A stretch of DNA of 6,772 bases. Source: Gammaproteobacteria bacterium. GTDB lineage: Bacteria > Pseudomonadota > Gammaproteobacteria > Cardiobacteriales > Wohlfahrtiimonadaceae. Below the pieces are notes generated by a model that was not told the DNA's origin, made no database searches, and saw nothing but the letters and a program-made list of their open reading frames with translations. Shown here in pieces: positions 5,425 through 6,772 of this stretch; positions within the stretch are counted from its first letter, which is position 1, and every line of letters begins with the position of its first letter. The position numbers and the translations under genes are program-made. The stretch spans positions 1-6,772 of the forward strand of contig BHEQ01000109.1 of assembly GCA_003864535.1 (NCBI GenBank). The letters run 5' to 3'.

Positions 5425-6364
5425 TAGTAATATGATGATATTTACGGGAAATGCAAACCCAGAACTCGCAAAATCTGTAGCAAGCTATCTAAACCTTAAT
5501 ATGGGCAATGCCACTGTTGGACGTTTTTCCGATGGCGAGGTTAATGTGTCTATTGATGTTAATGTTCGTGGAATGGACGTATTTGTGGTGCAACCCACAT
5601 GCTTCCCAACTAATGACAATATCATGGAACTTTTAGTTATGGCGGATGCGTTAAGGCGTGCTTCAGCAATGCGAATTACTGCGGTTGTGCCTTATTTTGG
5701 TTATTCACGCCAAGATCGCCGCCCACGCTCAGCACGCGTTCCAATTTCTGCTAAAGTCGTTGCAAATATGATCACAAGCGTTGGTTTTAATCGTGTTCTA
5801 ACGATTGATCTACATGCTGATCAGATTCAAGGTTTTTTTGAAATTCCTGTGGATAATATCTACGCAACACCGGTGATCTTAAAAGATATCCAATCACTTA
5901 ATGAAGACTTTATGATTGTCTCTCCTGATGTTGGTGGAGTGTTGCGTGCACGTGCTTTAGCTAAAAAACTTAATGATTCTGATTTAGCAATTATTGATAA
6001 ACGTCGTCCTGGACACAATCAGGCTGAAGTTATGCATATTATTGGTGATGTTAAAGATCGTCACTGTATTATTGTAGATGATATGGTTGATACCGCAGGA
6101 ACACTATGTTCCGCAGCTAAAGCCCTGAAAGCTAAAGGTGCTAAATCTGTGCGTGCGTATTGTACCCATCCGATCTTATCTGGCAAAGCGATTGAAAATA
6201 TCACAAATTCAGTCCTTGATGAGATGATAGTTACCGATACTATTCCCTTACAAGAAGCATCTAAAAACTGCTCAAAACTCAGAGTAGTTGGGATCGCCCA
6301 TCTTATTGCAGAGACTATCTCGCGTATTCATCAAGAAGAATCTGTAAGCTCTTTATTCTTATAG
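5417..6364 (+). CDS. prs: Ribose-phosphate pyrophosphokinase (PRPP synthetase)
   Basis: Prs transfers pyrophosphate from ATP to ribose 5-phosphate, giving PRPP for purine, pyrimidine, histidine, tryptophan and NAD synthesis; it acts in the cytoplasm as a hexamer. The product has 315 residues, the usual class I length. Motifs: RFSDGE at 36-41; the ATP-binding flexible loop with YSRQDRR at 96-102 and RSARVPISAK at 104-113; the metal-binding DLHADQIQGFF at 131-141; and the PRPP-type loop VDDMVDTAGTL at 220-230. The C-terminal EESVSSLF is typical of the family. The GTG at 5417 follows AAAGG by about eleven bases, a rather long spacing. ATG codons at 5432 and 5435 are possible alternatives, since E. 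coli Prs aligns with MMIFTGN and would start about three residues upstream. It lies 127 bases after tRNA-Gln with no terminator between. The usual rplY partner does not follow. Confidence 0.96.
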   Translation: MSNSNMMIFTGNANPELAKSVASYLNLNMGNATVGRFSDGEVNVSIDVNVRGMDVFVVQPTCFPTNDNIMELLVMADALRRASAMRITAVVPYFGYSRQDRRPRSARVPISAKVVANMITSVGFNRVLTIDLHADQIQGFFEIPVDNIYATPVILKDIQSLNEDFMIVSPDVGGVLRARALAKKLNDSDLAIIDKRRPGHNQAEVMHIIGDVKDRHCIIVDDMVDTAGTLCSAAKALKAKGAKSVRAYCTHPILSGKAIENITNSVLDEMIVTDTIPLQEASKNCSKLRVVGIAHLIAETISRIHQEESVSSLFL

Positions 6365-6384
6365 AGCACAATTTAAAATCGCAA

Positions 6385-6406
6385 GCCAACTATATAAAGA
6401 GTTGGC
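6385..6406 (+). terminator. Hairpin after prs, possible terminator without T run
   Basis: A perfect 7-bp inverted repeat, GCCAACT (6385-6391) and AGTTGGC (6400-6406), with an 8-base loop begins 20 bases after the prs stop codon. It is one of few G/C-containing hairpins in this AT-rich spacer. What follows is gcgttct rather than a T run, so it is either an inefficient terminator or a structure that stabilises the 3' end of the prs transcript. Confidence 0.35.
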
Positions 6407-6497
6407 GCGTTCTCAAGCAAAATCATCGAAAATACATATGGTTTTATTATAATTTTAAAAGTACGAGATTTAACCTCAATGTTAGTAGACGCACTTA

Positions 6498-6719
6498 TTA
6501 ATACGCGTTGCGCTCGGTAATTGTATTTTGAATCATAAATGCAAGCAAGCCTATACTAATTGCACCGCCCAACCAATAGACCTGCAATAATCCCACTAAT
6601 CCTTGCAATCGATCCATTAAATAGAATTAATATTGCAGCAGCAAAAGTCGATAAGCCACTGCCTAATAATCCTGTGATAGGAGTGAGAATTCTTTAACTG
6701 GTTGACTTAAAGTTGTCAT
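6498..6719 (-). pseudogene. Frameshifted remnant of a small hydrophobic membrane-protein gene
   Basis: Read on the minus strand from an ATG at 6719, the frame gives MTTLSQPVKEF and then meets a stop after SLLSQDY. From about 6690 to 6575 a second frame continues as a hydrophobic, coherent sequence (ILTPITGLLGSGLSTFAAA, then ILILFNGSIARISGIIAGLL). From about 6575 the original frame resumes as WLGGAISIGLLAFMIQN to NTITERNAY and TAA at 6498-6500. The whole would be about 73 residues with two predicted membrane helices, broken by two compensating single-base shifts. I do not recognise the family. Two sequencing errors are an alternative explanation. No convincing ribosome site precedes the ATG; copy 2 of the 44-bp repeat lies immediately upstream. 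The rest of 6365-6772 shows no other gene. Confidence 0.5.
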
Positions 6720-6728
6720 TATTTAATA

Positions 6729-6772
6729 TTCAAGATGTAGTATATAAAAATAAATATGTTAATACTGCTGAG
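6729..6772 (+). repeat. Dispersed 44-bp repeat, copy 2, cut by window edge
   Basis: This segment matches 2660-2703 at 36 of 44 positions without gaps and reaches the last base of the window, so the similarity may extend further. It lies ten bases upstream of the ATG of the minus-strand membrane-protein remnant. The hairpin of copy 1 is kept as GTATAT (6740-6745) and ATATGT (6754-6759), with an identical aaaaataa loop, if G-U pairs are allowed on the plus-strand RNA. Confidence 0.55.

Overview
This window looks like chromosomal DNA of an AT-rich gammaproteobacterium. Intergenic DNA is very rich in A and T, while coding DNA keeps a moderate GC content. The protein sequences (RadA, two-ACT-type IlvA, RpiA, Prs ending in an ESVSSLF-like tail) resemble gammaproteobacterial versions. 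The order tRNA-Gln(UUG) then prs, and ilvA facing away from rpiA, are arrangements I recall from that class. I cannot name a genus. The genes are housekeeping genes, and I see no defence island, prophage, CRISPR array or new multigene system.

Layout: (1) 1-689, plus strand: 3' part of a comF-type phosphoribosyltransferase gene with an unusual in-frame 9-bp repeat. (2) 790-2160, plus strand: complete radA. (3) 2138-2467, minus strand: an A-type iron-sulfur carrier gene converging on radA, with a 23-bp overlap. (4) 2468-2735: a gene-free stretch holding a GC-rich inverted-repeat element that looks like a MITE, a 44-bp dispersed repeat copy and a TCAAA pentamer array running into the ilvA stop codon. 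(5) 2736-4244, minus strand: ilvA. (6) 4387-5085, plus strand: rpiA, divergent from ilvA and followed by an all-A/T hairpin with a T run that may be its terminator. (7) 5216-5289, plus strand: tRNA-Gln(UUG) with a near-consensus sigma-70 promoter. (8) 5417-6364, plus strand: prs, probably partly transcribed from the tRNA promoter. (9) 6365-6772: no intact gene; a hairpin after prs, a frameshifted remnant of a small membrane-protein gene on the minus strand, and the second copy of the 44-bp repeat cut by the window edge.

Functional links: RpiA makes ribose 5-phosphate and Prs converts it to PRPP, which phosphoribosyltransferases use (the ComF fold belongs to that superfamily). IlvA needs PLP and begins isoleucine synthesis. 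RadA and ComF both relate to recombination and DNA uptake in other bacteria, so their adjacency may be meaningful, but the two genes are separated by 100 bp and no operon is proven.

The most interesting material lies between genes and inside comF: the MITE-like element, the 44-bp repeat pair whose stem changes preserve pairing, the nonamer repeat coding for x-x-Asn triads, and the membrane-protein pseudogene.
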